The notes under the pieces were generated by a model, which saw nothing but the letters and a program-made list of their open reading frames with translations, did not search any database and was not told the origin of the DNA. A stretch of DNA of 64,000 nt from an uncultured Prevotellaceae bacterium (lineage in GTDB: Bacteria; Bacteroidota; Bacteroidia; Bacteroidales; Bacteroidaceae): the NCBI GenBank assembly GCA_946415645.1, contig CAMKTJ010000008.1:1-64000 (forward strand). Direction: 5' to 3'. A program made the translations under genes and the position numbers. Positions 25,111 through 34,458 of this stretch are shown here, piece after piece. Every line of letters begins with the position of its first letter. Position 1 is the first letter of the stretch.

Positions 25111-26631
25111 ATGAACGGATTTATATGGAAAAGTTTCAGCTGCGTAATTGTATTGTCGGCATTGTTTGCCGCCCAAAGTCTGTATGCCCAGAGCCCTTCT
25201 CCGCATCTCGCGGCTTTTGGCGCAAACAACAAACATGAAGCTGATAGCGTGGTTTGGATAGATCGGTACGGTGGAATCTCAGCTTATCTCTATCAGGATG
25301 AATTGGATACTACTTATGATAAGCATATTCTCACTCCTGAATCGGAAACCGCAATAAAATCTTATGAGAAATCTTCATATTTGTGGGATGGATACGAGCG
25401 TGTGAGGGAGGCGTTTTTAAAGTCGCTGCATATTCTGTCTGATGCTCAAGTGAAAAAATTTTTTGTGGAAAGGGCGGGATGGCCGCCAGCAATCACAATA
25501 AGAGCGGATATATACAAAGGTAAGATTGTGAAAACATACTATAGGTTTCGAAGACATTTCAATATAGGTGATATACCAGATACTTTTATATTGGAGGCTG
25601 ATTATGGTATAAGAGCTGTCCAGTTCCTTGGTCTTGATAGTTATGGATTGCAGCACGTTCAGCTTAGGGTGGATATCTTTGACAAAGATATTCAAGATTA
25701 TACTGGAATAAAATCCGACTATCAGATATTTGTCGAGAATCAGGAAACCTTGTGGGTTTTGGATGGTGTTGTGATGAAGGATACCAAGGGCCTGACAATG
25801 GATATGCTTGATTCTCCGAACCCTTTGGTGCCTATAGGAGAATCTCTTGGGCTGAATCCGGAAGAGATTGATAATATTACTGTCCTTTCAGGTGAGAAAG
25901 CTGTGAATAAGTACGGCACAAAAAAAGGGGCTCAGGTGGTGGAGATTAAGACAAAGAGTAAGAGCAAGAATACTGTCACGGTAGACGAACTCGCCCTGAG
26001 GATGCAGAGAGCTCGCGTGGAGAATCTCGGAATGGGAAGTAAACTGGACATCGATTACCAGGCCGTAGAGGATTTTGTAAAAAAGAATCCTGCTGCATAC
26101 CAGGCTCTCATGGAAAGATTCCTGAAGGATCCTGACTCTCTTTCTAAAGAAGAGGCGGCCAATCTGTATTATGGATTTGCCTTCACTAAAGAGTACGACC
26201 CGCTTCGTGTGGACTTTTTAACTGAGCCGCGACGCCTGTATCGTGAGGGTAAAATGCAGGAGGCTTACGACATCTGCAAGAAGGAACTGCAGTTGGCTCC
26301 TGTGTCGCTGTCTCTATTGTGGACGATTTCACAGATAGCAGGTGAGTTGGGAAGGAAGGAGGAATCTACAAAGTATTACTCAATGTTTATGGTACTCTAT
26401 TATGCAGTTACTGCCAGTGGCAACGGCTATTCAAAGGAGAATGCCATAAAGGTTATCTATATATCGGATGAATATGCCATCTTCCGTGATATGATGAGCC
26501 TGAAAAAGGTTGGTTATGAATTTGTGGAGGGCGGATATGATCGCATGACTCTTGACAGAGGCAATAAGGGTGAAACCATTACTCTATGGTTTGATGCGAA
26601 TCTGGATTACAAAAAGAATCTCCATAAGTAG
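25111..26631 (+). CDS. Secreted protein with SusC-plug-like segment and C-terminal DUF4919 domain
   Basis: 506 residues. Signal peptide about 1-27 (VIVLSALFAAQSLYAQ). The N-terminal domain (about 30-205) is unrecognised. Residues about 210-285 (TLWVLDGVVMKDT, LGLNPEEIDNITVLSGEKAVNKYGTKKGAQVVEIKTK) copy the plug motif of SusC-type receptors (PLWVVDGV..., IEsi.VLKda.A...YG..g..GVi.ittk). The C-terminal about 190 residues (LDIDYQAVEDFVKKNP, LSKEEAANLYYGFAF) fit DUF4919, a TPR-like Bacteroidetes family. There is no barrel, so this is not a transporter; the plug motif may act as a docking or carboxypeptidase-inhibitor-like fold. Monocistronic. Confidence 0.78.
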   Translation: MNGFIWKSFSCVIVLSALFAAQSLYAQSPSPHLAAFGANNKHEADSVVWIDRYGGISAYLYQDELDTTYDKHILTPESETAIKSYEKSSYLWDGYERVREAFLKSLHILSDAQVKKFFVERAGWPPAITIRADIYKGKIVKTYYRFRRHFNIGDIPDTFILEADYGIRAVQFLGLDSYGLQHVQLRVDIFDKDIQDYTGIKSDYQIFVENQETLWVLDGVVMKDTKGLTMDMLDSPNPLVPIGESLGLNPEEIDNITVLSGEKAVNKYGTKKGAQVVEIKTKSKSKNTVTVDELALRMQRARVENLGMGSKLDIDYQAVEDFVKKNPAAYQALMERFLKDPDSLSKEEAANLYYGFAFTKEYDPLRVDFLTEPRRLYREGKMQEAYDICKKELQLAPVSLSLLWTISQIAGELGRKEESTKYYSMFMVLYYAVTASGNGYSKENAIKVIYISDEYAIFRDMMSLKKVGYEFVEGGYDRMTLDRGNKGETITLWFDANLDYKKNLHK

Positions 26632-26682
26632 TAAGAGGGGTGTTAACTAGGGACGAACGTAATACCCGCCTCTCTGATGTTG

Positions 26683-26690
26683 TACCTTTG
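26683..26690 (+). promoter_or_regulatory. Orphan -7 box with no downstream gene
   Basis: TACCTTTG in the 290-bp gap between convergent genes. Downstream on the plus strand lie only the 22-bp array (26719-26784) and the hairpin at 26811-26835, so it may drive a small non-coding RNA of about 140 nt. Confidence 0.4.
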
Positions 26691-26718
26691 CGGTGTGTAT
26701 GAGAGGCCCCGTTTACGG

Positions 26719-26784
26719 CTACGTGTACTAGTAAATACTCCTACGTGTACTAACGAGTTTTCCTACGTGTACTAGTAAAAACGC
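26719..26784. repeat. Three 22-bp tandem units beginning CTACGTGTACTA
   Basis: Units start at 26719, 26741 and 26763, each opening with the same 12 bp CTACGTGTACTA; units 1 and 3 also share the following GTAAA. Exact 22-bp period. Followed by the hairpin GGATATTGCGG / CCGCAGTATCC with a 3-nt loop (26811-26835). Confidence 0.8.
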
Positions 26785-26850
26785 CCTCGCTTTTTGATTT
26801 AATGTCACGCGGATATTGCGGGAACCGCAGTATCCTATCTGCCTGAAGAC

Positions 26851-26893
26851 TACAAAAACAGAAGAGGCTCCGCTTTGGCAAGCAGGAACCTCT
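26851..26893 (-). terminator. alaS terminator
   Basis: Minus strand: nested stem AGAGG / CCTCT with inner TCC/GGA and GCTT/AAGC pairs (26863-26893), followed by TCTGTTTTTG. It begins 28 nt past the alaS stop codon. Confidence 0.75.
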
Positions 26894-26920
26894 CCTTGAA
26901 TATGTTTTAATGATTGGAAC

Positions 26921-29554
26921 TTACTTAGCGAGCAGTTCAATCAGTTTCTCTACGGCAGCATGGATACCCTCTGCATTCTTACCACCGGCAGTAGCGAAGT
27001 GGGGCTGACCACCACCGCCACCCTGAATGAGCTTGGCAGCCTCGCGGATGTTCTTGCCAATGTTCACACCTGCGGCTACTACACTGTCTGAGGCAGCAGC
27101 TGTCAGGAGGGGCTTACCATCGGCAACAGAACCGATAACAACCAAGCTGTTCTCTACCTCTGCACGGAGCTGGAAGGCGATGTCCTTAACGAACTCGGCG
27201 TTGAGTGCTGTAATGGTGCTCATTACCTTGATGCCGTTAATATCCTTTTGCTTAGCAAGCATTTCCTTCTTCAGGCTGGCAGCCTTCTCGCGCATCACAT
27301 CCTCAACCTGCTTCTTCAGCTCAGCATTATCACTGATAGCCTTGCGGATGGTTGCCATCAGGTCGGGAGCATTGTTGAAGAGGCTCTTGAGGCCGTTCAG
27401 CATGTCTTGCTGCTTGTCCATAGCTTCCTCTACAGCCTTACCGGTAATAGCCTCGATACGACGAACGCCAGCGGCAATACTGCTCTCTGAGATGATGCGA
27501 ACCATACCAATGCAACCTGTGCTCTTGGCATGACAACCACCACAGAACTCAACGCTGGAGCCGAACTGTACGACACGTACCTTATCGCCGTACTTCTCGC
27601 CGAAGAGGGCAATAGCACCCAGCTTCTTGGCTTCCTCAATGGGGGTGTCGCGGTATTCCTGCAAAGGAATATTCTGACGGATACGATCGTTGACCAAGTG
27701 CTCTACCTCGCGAATCTGCTCGGGTGTTACCTTCTCGAAGTGTGAGAAGTCGAAGCGCAGATAGTCGGGTGTTACCAATGAACCTTTCTGCTCTACGTGG
27801 TTGCCCAGCACTTCCTTCAGTGCCTCGTCCAACAAGTGAGTACAAGAGTGGTTAGCCTCTATGGCACGACGGCGGTCAACATCTACGCAAGCCATGAACT
27901 CAGCCTCGGGGTTGGTGGGGATGCGCTCCAGCAAGTGTATGCTTACGCCGTTCTCCTTCTTGGTATCTATAACCTTGATGGTTTCTGTCTCGTTTACCAG
28001 TACGCCGGTATCACCAACCTCACCACCCATCTCGCCATAGAAAGGAGTCTGGTCAAGGATGGCCTCATATACAACGCCTTTCTTCTGCTTCACCTCGCGG
28101 TACTTCACGATGTGGCAGCTGTATTCTGTGTAGTCGTAGCCAACGAAGGTGGAAATCTCGCCGCTCTCGTTCTGGCTTTCAGAAACGATGTGCCAGTCGC
28201 CCATCTCAACCTGAGCTGCATTACGGGCACGGGCTTTCTGCTTCTCCATCTCTACGTTGAAGCCAGCCTCGTCAACGGTCAGACCGTTCTCACGACAGAT
28301 AAGCTCTGTCAGGTCGAGGGGGAATCCGTAGGTATCAAAGAGGGTGAAAGCCTTCTCGCCTGCAATTTCTGTCTTGCCGGCAGCCTTGGTCTCCTTCATT
28401 ACGCCGTCCAGCAGGCGGATACCTGTCTCCAGTGTACGCAGGAAGCTGTCTTCCTCTTCCTTCATAACCTTGGTAATCAGCTCGCGCTGAGCCTCCAGTT
28501 CAGGGTATGTTGCACCCATCTCCTGAATCAGGACGGGGAGCAAACGGTACATAAAGGCCTCTTTCTGACCCAGGAAGGTGTAGGCGTAACGAACGGCACG
28601 ACGCAGGATTCTGCGGATTACGTAACCAGCCTTGGCATTACCGGGCAGCTGGCCGTCAGCAATACTGAAGGCGATGGTACGCAGGTGGTCGGCAATCACG
28701 CGCATGGCAACGTCGGTTTCTTCTTTCTGGCCATACGTATAACCGCTCAGGTCGCCGATGGCCTTGATGATGGGCTGGAAGACATCAGTGTCGTAGTTAG
28801 AGTGCTTGCCCTGAATAGCACGGACAAGACGTTCAAAGCCCATACCGGTATCAATAACATTCATGCCAAGGGGCTCCAGATGACCGTCAGCCTTGCGCTC
28901 GTACTGCATGAATACGATGTTCCAGATTTCAATAACCTGTGGATCGTCCTTGTTCACCATTTCACGACCGGGAACCTTGGCCTTCTCCTCAGGGGTACGG
29001 CTGTCCAGGTGAATCTCAGAGCAGGGACCGCATGGACCTGTATCGCCCATCTCCCAGAAGTTATCGTGCTTGTTTCCGTTTATAATATGATCAGCGGGAA
29101 CGTGCTTCAACCAGTAGCCGGCAGCCTCGTCATCGCGTACCAGATTCTCCTCGGGTGAGCCCTCGAAGACTGTAACATAGAGGTCCTTGGGATCAAGTTT
29201 CAGTACATCTACCAGATACTCCCATGCCATATCTATGGCGCCCTCCTTGAAGTAGTCGCCGAAAGACCAGTTACCCAGCATCTCAAACATGGTGTGGTGG
29301 TAGGTGTCATGGCCTACCTCTTCCAGGTCGTTATGCTTGCCGCTTACACGCAGACACTTCTGGCTGTCGGCACGACGACGTGGCTCGGGGTCACGAGTAC
29401 CCAGGATGATGTCTTTCCACTGGTTCATACCAGCGTTGGTGAACATCAGCGTTGGGTCGTCCTTCACTACCATAGGAGCGGAGGGTACTATCTGATGTCC
29501 CTTTGACTCGAAGAATTTCTTGAACGAGTCTCTGATTTCGTTAGCTGTCATCAT
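26921..29554 (-). CDS. alaS: Alanyl-tRNA synthetase
   Basis: 877 residues, normal length. N-terminal class II catalytic domain ([53 protein letters not shown]), tRNA-recognition helices, editing domain with zinc-ligand motif [11 protein letters not shown] (HxxxH) and [13 protein letters not shown] (CxxxH), and C-terminal DHHA1/C-Ala domain ([15 protein letters not shown]). It charges tRNA-Ala and deacylates Ser/Gly-tRNA-Ala. It is monocistronic with its own promoter (29628-29635) and terminator. A second ATG follows directly. Its complement carries a 453-residue open frame that is a codon-bias artefact. Confidence 0.97.
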   Translation of the reverse strand: MMTANEIRDSFKKFFESKGHQIVPSAPMVVKDDPTLMFTNAGMNQWKDIILGTRDPEPRRRADSQKCLRVSGKHNDLEEVGHDTYHHTMFEMLGNWSFGDYFKEGAIDMAWEYLVDVLKLDPKDLYVTVFEGSPEENLVRDDEAAGYWLKHVPADHIINGNKHDNFWEMGDTGPCGPCSEIHLDSRTPEEKAKVPGREMVNKDDPQVIEIWNIVFMQYERKADGHLEPLGMNVIDTGMGFERLVRAIQGKHSNYDTDVFQPIIKAIGDLSGYTYGQKEETDVAMRVIADHLRTIAFSIADGQLPGNAKAGYVIRRILRRAVRYAYTFLGQKEAFMYRLLPVLIQEMGATYPELEAQRELITKVMKEEEDSFLRTLETGIRLLDGVMKETKAAGKTEIAGEKAFTLFDTYGFPLDLTELICRENGLTVDEAGFNVEMEKQKARARNAAQVEMGDWHIVSESQNESGEISTFVGYDYTEYSCHIVKYREVKQKKGVVYEAILDQTPFYGEMGGEVGDTGVLVNETETIKVIDTKKENGVSIHLLERIPTNPEAEFMACVDVDRRRAIEANHSCTHLLDEALKEVLGNHVEQKGSLVTPDYLRFDFSHFEKVTPEQIREVEHLVNDRIRQNIPLQEYRDTPIEEAKKLGAIALFGEKYGDKVRVVQFGSSVEFCGGCHAKSTGCIGMVRIISESSIAAGVRRIEAITGKAVEEAMDKQQDMLNGLKSLFNNAPDLMATIRKAISDNAELKKQVEDVMREKAASLKKEMLAKQKDINGIKVMSTITALNAEFVKDIAFQLRAEVENSLVVIGSVADGKPLLTAAASDSVVAAGVNIGKNIREAAKLIQGGGGGQPHFATAGGKNAEGIHAAVEKLIELLAK

Positions 29555-29627
29555 ATTTCTTGTTATTTTGACTTTTTCTAGTTTGCTTATTTGCTTGTTT
29601 ACAGTGTATATTTCACCAAAAATCTTG

Positions 29628-29655
29628 CAAAGGTAATTTATTTTACCTATTTTTG
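29628..29655. promoter_or_regulatory. Back-to-back -7 boxes for alaS and merR-type gene
   Basis: Minus strand TACCTTTG at 29628-29635 (alaS) and plus strand TATTTTTG at 29648-29655 (MerR-type regulator). They are only 12 bp apart, so polymerase binding to the two is probably mutually exclusive. Confidence 0.6.
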
Positions 29656-29694
29656 CAAAGAAATTGTTTATAAAAGGAAGTTATATCTGTAATT

Positions 29695-30042
29695 ATGCCC
29701 TATAATCCGAATAAAGAGCTGAAGAAGTTTTATTCTATTAGCGAGGTTGCCGCTCAGTTTAACGTGGCAGAGTCTCTTTTGCGTTATTGGGAAAAGGAAT
29801 TTCCTAATATTAAGCCCAAGAAGACAGAAAGTCGTGGAATAAGAAGGTACACGGCCGAGGATATTGCCGAGATTCAACTGGTTTATAATCTGTTGAAGGT
29901 GCGGGGCATGAAGATAGGTGCTGCCAAGCAAGTGCTGGCAAAGAACCATGATGGCGCCAATAATACTGCTGAGGTATTAGGTTACCTGCAGTCGATACGC
30001 CAGGAGCTGATTGAGATCAGCAACGAATTGAAGGATTTGTAA
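29695..30042 (+). CDS. MerR-family transcriptional regulator
   Basis: 115 residues. N-terminal winged helix (KKFYSISEVAAQFNVAESLLRYWEKEFPNIKPKKTESRGIRRYTAEDIAEIQLVYNLL summarised: recognition helix near residues 18-30, RRYT wing), then a helical dimerisation tail. Lacks the Cys metal-binding loop of metal-sensing MerR proteins and resembles the short Bacteroidetes MerR type. The stop codon ends at 30042 and the convergent spoT stop begins at 30043, so the two genes meet with no spacer. Confidence 0.88.
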   Translation: MPYNPNKELKKFYSISEVAAQFNVAESLLRYWEKEFPNIKPKKTESRGIRRYTAEDIAEIQLVYNLLKVRGMKIGAAKQVLAKNHDGANNTAEVLGYLQSIRQELIEISNELKDL

Positions 30043-32421
30043 TCAGAAGCGTTTAACTTCCTCTATTTCCTTTATCTTCTTAAGATTCTTACAGATGGAG
30101 CGGATATCGCTTACATCATGTACACCCAATTGTATTTCTGCTGTGAAGATGCCGTCTTTGGCATTGATGTTCAGCTGGTGGATGTCTACGTTCAATTGCT
30201 GAGACAGTACGCCTGTTATCTGGTGTAGTACGCCTATGTGGTCTATACCATTAAGGTGAATGATGGCAGGGAATGAGATCTGCTTGTGCGTATCCCATTT
30301 GGCAGCCAGGATGTGATTGCCGTCGCTGGCTTTCAGCTTGCTGGCAACTTCGCATTGGCGCTTGTGTATGGTAATGCTACTGATGCCGTCAAAGTATCCC
30401 AGTACGTCATCGCCAGGTATGGGGTGGCAAGTCTGGCAGATAATATAATGTCCTATTGTCTCCTCGTTAAGGATAAGGGGCTTCTTCTTGTCAATCTTAA
30501 GCGGAGCAACAGTGACGGGAGTATCAGTATCGCTCTTGTTGGTATTGTGACGCTTGAATATAGTAAGGTATCGGCCCCATCCTTTCTTGTTTGGTGTCTT
30601 GTTTAGGACAATAGCTTCGTCATTGTCGCCAAGATTGACACGTTTTTCTCCTATGGCAACAAGCAGTTCCTCTCTTGACTGCAAATTGTGCAGCCTGCAG
30701 AGTTTGTCAATGTTGATGCTATTAGGTTCTTTGTCTATCTTCTGGAAGAAAGCGTTCAGAAGTTCCTCTCCTTCTTTCTGCTTTTCCCTGTCCTCGCGGC
30801 GCAGCAGGGCTCTAATCTTGCCTTTTGCCTTTGCTGTAGAGGCGTATTGCAGCCACTTGCGTTCAACTTTCTGGTTTTTGGAGGTAAGAATCTCTACCTG
30901 GTCGCCACTCTGTAGTACATGATTGATGGGTACCAGCTGGTGGTTGACCTTGGCACCAATACAATGAGTGCCCATGAACGTATGGATGTTGAAGGCAAAG
31001 TCCAGTACGGTGCAGTTGGCAGGCATAGTCTTGAACTCACCTTTTGGGGTCACAACAAAGATCTCGTTGGCATAAAGGTTGAGCTTGATGGTGTCCAGAA
31101 AGTCAATGGCATCTGGCTGGGGGTCGTCAAGGATTTCCTTGATGGTAAGCAGCCATTTGTCCAATTCGTTCTCGCTGTCTTTGTTGTCTTTGTTGCCCTC
31201 TTTGTACTTCCAATGTGCGGCAAACCCCTGTTCTGCTATATCGTCCATGCGGCGGCTTCTTATCTGTACTTCCACCCATCGGCCGTTCTTACCCATAAGG
31301 GTGGTGTGCAAGGCCTGATAGCCGTTGGCTTTAGGGTGCGAGAGCCAGTCGCGGAATCTCTCGGGGTGAGGTTTGTAGATACTGCTGGCAATGGCATAGA
31401 TTTGGAAACATTCTGCAATTTCCTTGTTGATATCCTCTTGGGTAACTTCTTTACCAGCCTCTTTGTTATTTTCTTTATTCTCTTTGTCCGTCTCCTTGCT
31501 GGTGTCCTTATCGGAATCCTTGTTGATATTCTTGTCAGAATCCTTGCTGTCAAGGATGATGCGTACAGCCAGAATATCATATATTTCCTCGAATGTGACG
31601 TGCTTGGTCTGCATCTTGTTCCAGATGCTGTAGGGTGCTTTGATGCGTGCCTTAATCTCGTATTTTATGCCGGCGGCATCAAATGCTTCCCTTAATGGAG
31701 CGGTAAACTGGTCGAAGATGGAGGTCAGATGCTCTTGCATTCCTGCCAGTTTATCCTTGAGGGCTTTATATTCCTCTGGATGCTCGTAGCTGAAGCTGAG
31801 GTCCTCCAGTTCTTCTTTTATCTTGTTCAGTCCCAATCTGTTGGCCAGCGGGGCGTAGATGTACAGTGTTTCTCCGGCAATCTTGTACTGCTTGTTGGGC
31901 AACTGACTTCCCAGTGTGCGCATGTTATGCAGACGGTCAGAAATCTTGACTAGTATCACCCGGATGTCGTCGCTCATTGTCAGCAGCAGTTTCTTGAACG
32001 ACTCGGCCTGTGCTGATGCCTTGTCGCCGAAGATGCCGCCTGAGATCTTTGTCAGGCCGTCAACAATCTCTGCTATTTTAGGCCCGAAGATATTGCCTAT
32101 ATCCTCTACGGTATAGTCGGTATCCTCCACCACGTCGTGCAGCAATGCTGCGCAGATGCTGGTGCTACCCAATCCAATCTCCTCACAGGCTATCTGTGCT
32201 ACGGCAATGGGGTGCATAATGTATGGCTCTCCCGAAAGACGGCGTACTCCTTTGTGTGCCTCTTTGGCAAAGTTGAACGCTTTCTCAATTATTTCTACGT
32301 GCTTACGGTGCCTGGAATTGAGATACGTCTCAACAAGATGCTGATAAGCCTGGCTTACCATCTTCTCGTCTTCAGATTCTATTTTGTTCAGTTCTTCTTC
32401 CATACTCAAATCCTTTAACAT
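30043..32421 (-). CDS. spoT: RelA/SpoT bifunctional (p)ppGpp synthetase/hydrolase
   Basis: 792 residues, about 50 longer than usual. HD hydrolase domain (EPYIMHPIAVAQI; LLHDVVEDTDYT, HDxxED intact, about 50-200), synthetase domain (ARIKAPYSIWNKM; NGYQALHTT; VEVQIRSRRMDDIAEQGFAAHWKYK), TGS (FVVTPKGEFKTMP; HCIGAKVNHQLVPI) and C-terminal ACT (about 715-790). It makes and degrades the stringent-response alarmone. A Lys-rich low-complexity insertion at about residues 291-334, built of tetrapeptides such as DSDK, DTSK, ETDK, ENNK, AGKE, splits the synthetase domain between RIILDS and ECFQIYA. It is the last gene of the parA-parB-DUF5683-mltD-like-spoT operon, 22 bp after the transglycosylase gene. 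An internal ATG at codon 7 is an alternative start. Confidence 0.93.
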   Translation of the reverse strand: MLKDLSMEEELNKIESEDEKMVSQAYQHLVETYLNSRHRKHVEIIEKAFNFAKEAHKGVRRLSGEPYIMHPIAVAQIACEEIGLGSTSICAALLHDVVEDTDYTVEDIGNIFGPKIAEIVDGLTKISGGIFGDKASAQAESFKKLLLTMSDDIRVILVKISDRLHNMRTLGSQLPNKQYKIAGETLYIYAPLANRLGLNKIKEELEDLSFSYEHPEEYKALKDKLAGMQEHLTSIFDQFTAPLREAFDAAGIKYEIKARIKAPYSIWNKMQTKHVTFEEIYDILAVRIILDSKDSDKNINKDSDKDTSKETDKENKENNKEAGKEVTQEDINKEIAECFQIYAIASSIYKPHPERFRDWLSHPKANGYQALHTTLMGKNGRWVEVQIRSRRMDDIAEQGFAAHWKYKEGNKDNKDSENELDKWLLTIKEILDDPQPDAIDFLDTIKLNLYANEIFVVTPKGEFKTMPANCTVLDFAFNIHTFMGTHCIGAKVNHQLVPINHVLQSGDQVEILTSKNQKVERKWLQYASTAKAKGKIRALLRREDREKQKEGEELLNAFFQKIDKEPNSINIDKLCRLHNLQSREELLVAIGEKRVNLGDNDEAIVLNKTPNKKGWGRYLTIFKRHNTNKSDTDTPVTVAPLKIDKKKPLILNEETIGHYIICQTCHPIPGDDVLGYFDGISSITIHKRQCEVASKLKASDGNHILAAKWDTHKQISFPAIIHLNGIDHIGVLHQITGVLSQQLNVDIHQLNINAKDGIFTAEIQLGVHDVSDIRSICKNLKKIKEIEEVKRF

Positions 32422-32443
32422 TATATATTATATGCCGCTCTTA

Positions 32444-33727
32444 TTACTTCAGCTTCAGTTTCTGACCCTCTCTGATGTTGTCGCTTTTCATACCATTAGC
32501 TTTCTTGATTGCGCTGACTGAGGTGTGGTTGCGCCTTGCGATAGCTCCCAGGGTATCACCCTTCTTAACGGTGATTGAACCTCCGCCCGAAGATGATCTG
32601 CCCCGTCTGTTTCTCTTCCTGTTACCGGATCTTGAGGCTCGGCTGTTATCGTCATCTTCCGTTAGGGTTACTTCCTTGACGGCAGACGCATAATTCTGCT
32701 TTACGTAGATAGAGTCGCCTGCATCTATGAAGGCGTTAATCTTGTCTGAAGGCATACGCAGGATGCAGTCATGTGAATCTCCTGGGATGAGCGTGGTGCG
32801 GTATTGGGGGTTGAGTGCTCGCAGCTCATCTATGCTGATGTCGCACGTAGCGGCAATCTGTTCCATCTTGACGTTCTTCTTCAACAGCAAGGTGTCTGTT
32901 GCCTGAGGCAGGGTAGTCCCTACTGGGCAGATGTTGTGGTCGCAGTAGTAGTTCATTACGTAATTGGCAGCAATGAAGGCAGGGACATAGCCTCTGGTCT
33001 CTGCAGGCAGGTACTGGTAGATGCCCCAGAAGTCTTTTCTGCCTCCGGAACGACGGATAGCCTTGCTGACATTACCTGGGCCACAGTTATAGGCGGCAAT
33101 GGCCAGAGACCAGTCTCCGAATATGTCATAAAGGTCCTTCAGCATATGGGCAGCCGCATAGCTGGCCTTGACAGGGTCTTTGCGCTCGTCAATCAGACTG
33201 GTTACCTCTAGTCCGTATCTTTTGGCTGTTCCAATCATAAACTGCCAGAGTCCTACTGCTCCGGCTCTGCTGACAGCGTTGGGGTGCAAGGCGCTCTCTA
33301 TGATGGGCAGGTTACGCAACTCCAATGGTACCTGGTAGCTCTCCAGTGCTTCTTCAAAGATGGGGTTGTAGAAGTTGCAGGCACCCAACATGATGCTTAC
33401 AGACGGGCGCAGACGCTCGCAGTAGCGGTCTATGTATTTGCGTACAATCTCGTTGTAGGGCATGTCTATAACGTTGGGCAGACGACTGAGACGCTGGGCG
33501 TAGGTCTCATCGCTGAAACTGGGGTTTACGCCTTTGGAGAGACAGTTCTCTACGTTAGTCAGGTAGGCACGGGTCATCCAGTCGGTGAGCAGGCTGTCCA
33601 GCTCATACATTTGCATACCCTCCGGCAGCAATGTGTCGTCTGTGCCGATGGTATCTGTGTATTCTTGTGCGTTGGCTGCAATAGCCAATAGCAATGCGCA
33701 TGTGAATGTGTAAATTCTTATTTTCAT
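32444..33727 (-). CDS. Lytic murein transglycosylase with LysM (MltD-like)
   Basis: 427 residues. Signal peptide about 1-20. SLT domain at about 105-240, with the catalytic Glu in LPIIESALHPNAVSRAGAVG and the motifs GLWQFMIGTAKRYGL, AAYNCGPGNVSKAI. A degenerate LysM (MEQIAATCDISIDELRALNPQY) and a clear C-terminal LysM (VKKGDTLGAIARRNHTSV) flank an Arg/Ser-rich linker. It cleaves the glycan strands of peptidoglycan in the periplasm. It lies 17 bp after the DUF5683 gene and 22 bp before spoT, same operon. Confidence 0.92.
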   Translation of the reverse strand: MKIRIYTFTCALLLAIAANAQEYTDTIGTDDTLLPEGMQMYELDSLLTDWMTRAYLTNVENCLSKGVNPSFSDETYAQRLSRLPNVIDMPYNEIVRKYIDRYCERLRPSVSIMLGACNFYNPIFEEALESYQVPLELRNLPIIESALHPNAVSRAGAVGLWQFMIGTAKRYGLEVTSLIDERKDPVKASYAAAHMLKDLYDIFGDWSLAIAAYNCGPGNVSKAIRRSGGRKDFWGIYQYLPAETRGYVPAFIAANYVMNYYCDHNICPVGTTLPQATDTLLLKKNVKMEQIAATCDISIDELRALNPQYRTTLIPGDSHDCILRMPSDKINAFIDAGDSIYVKQNYASAVKEVTLTEDDDNSRASRSGNRKRNRRGRSSSGGGSITVKKGDTLGAIARRNHTSVSAIKKANGMKSDNIREGQKLKLK

Positions 33728-33744
33728 TTGTTTTTGTTTGTTTT

Positions 33745-34458
33745 CTAATAGGATAGGGTGAACTTGACCCCGGCAGCAGACTCTCTGCCAAATGCTTTGG
33801 ATGGCGAAGTCTGGATAAATGTGGGCTCTACGTGAAGGCTGAGGTCGGTGCTGATGTCAAAGGTGGACAGCTCGGCATCAACATAGGCATCTATTACAGC
33901 CAACAGATAGACTCCGGCAAAGGCAAAGATGCTGAGGTCGCGGTTGCGTCTGAAGAAGTTCTTCTTGTGTTTGAAAATGTTTTTGAAACGCTCCTCGCGG
34001 CCTGAGATGTCATAGCCTATGGGCAGCATCTTCTCATAACTCTTGGTGTTAGGGTCTGAGTCCATGATGTCCAGGTATGCTTGCGAGTAGTCGTGCAGCA
34101 TCTGGTTGTTCCATGTCAGGGCATATACACAGCCTAGGAATCCTCCGTAGATAATGGGCAGCTTCCAGTACTTGTGGTTGTAGATCTGTCCGCCTCCGGG
34201 GAATACCAGACCCAGCCACATGGCACGGATGGGGTCGGGTACGAATTTCTCTCTGTGGAGGGATGCGTCTATGGTTGCCGTCAGGATACTGTCCGATACA
34301 GTTGCTATACGAGCGGAATCCTCGGGCGATAGCCTGCTAATTGAGTCCATAGGCATCTGTTCCTGCTCTTGGGCAAGAACTGATGATACACTGCTGCACC
34401 AGGCAATGAGTATCAGCAGCAGTATCCGAGGACCGTATAAAGGACAGACTATTCTCAA
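33745..34458 (-). CDS. DUF5683 domain protein
   Basis: 237 residues. It starts with TTG whose last two bases overlap the parB stop (TTGA), so translation is coupled; no ATG is available before residue 35. Signal peptide about 1-30 (LLLILIAWCSSVSSVLAQ), then a hydrophobic helical hairpin (RAMWLGLVFPGGGQIYNHKYWKLPIIYGGFLG, in part) and a C-terminal beta region. DUF5683 sits between parB and the lytic transglycosylase gene across Bacteroidetes; its role is unknown but context suggests envelope or division. Confidence 0.82.
   Translation of the reverse strand: MRIVCPLYGPRILLLILIAWCSSVSSVLAQEQEQMPMDSISRLSPEDSARIATVSDSILTATIDASLHREKFVPDPIRAMWLGLVFPGGGQIYNHKYWKLPIIYGGFLGCVYALTWNNQMLHDYSQAYLDIMDSDPNTKSYEKMLPIGYDISGREERFKNIFKHKKNFFRRNRDLSIFAFAGVYLLAVIDAYVDAELSTFDISTDLSLHVEPTFIQTSPSKAFGRESAAGVKFTLSY

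Noticed and set aside
26719-26784. CRISPR array
   Set aside because: Only three units, 22-bp total period with a 12-bp conserved core and no unique spacers of normal length; no cas genes in the window. The 47948 and 23155 arrays fail for the same reasons.
27797-29158. 453-residue plus-strand frame opposite alaS
   Set aside because: Lies wholly antisense to a complete, motif-verified alaS; arises from codon bias. The same applies to frames opposite the DUF4965 gene (43042-44067), the duplicated secreted protein (39990-40985), spoT (30919-31695) and metG (59639-60430).
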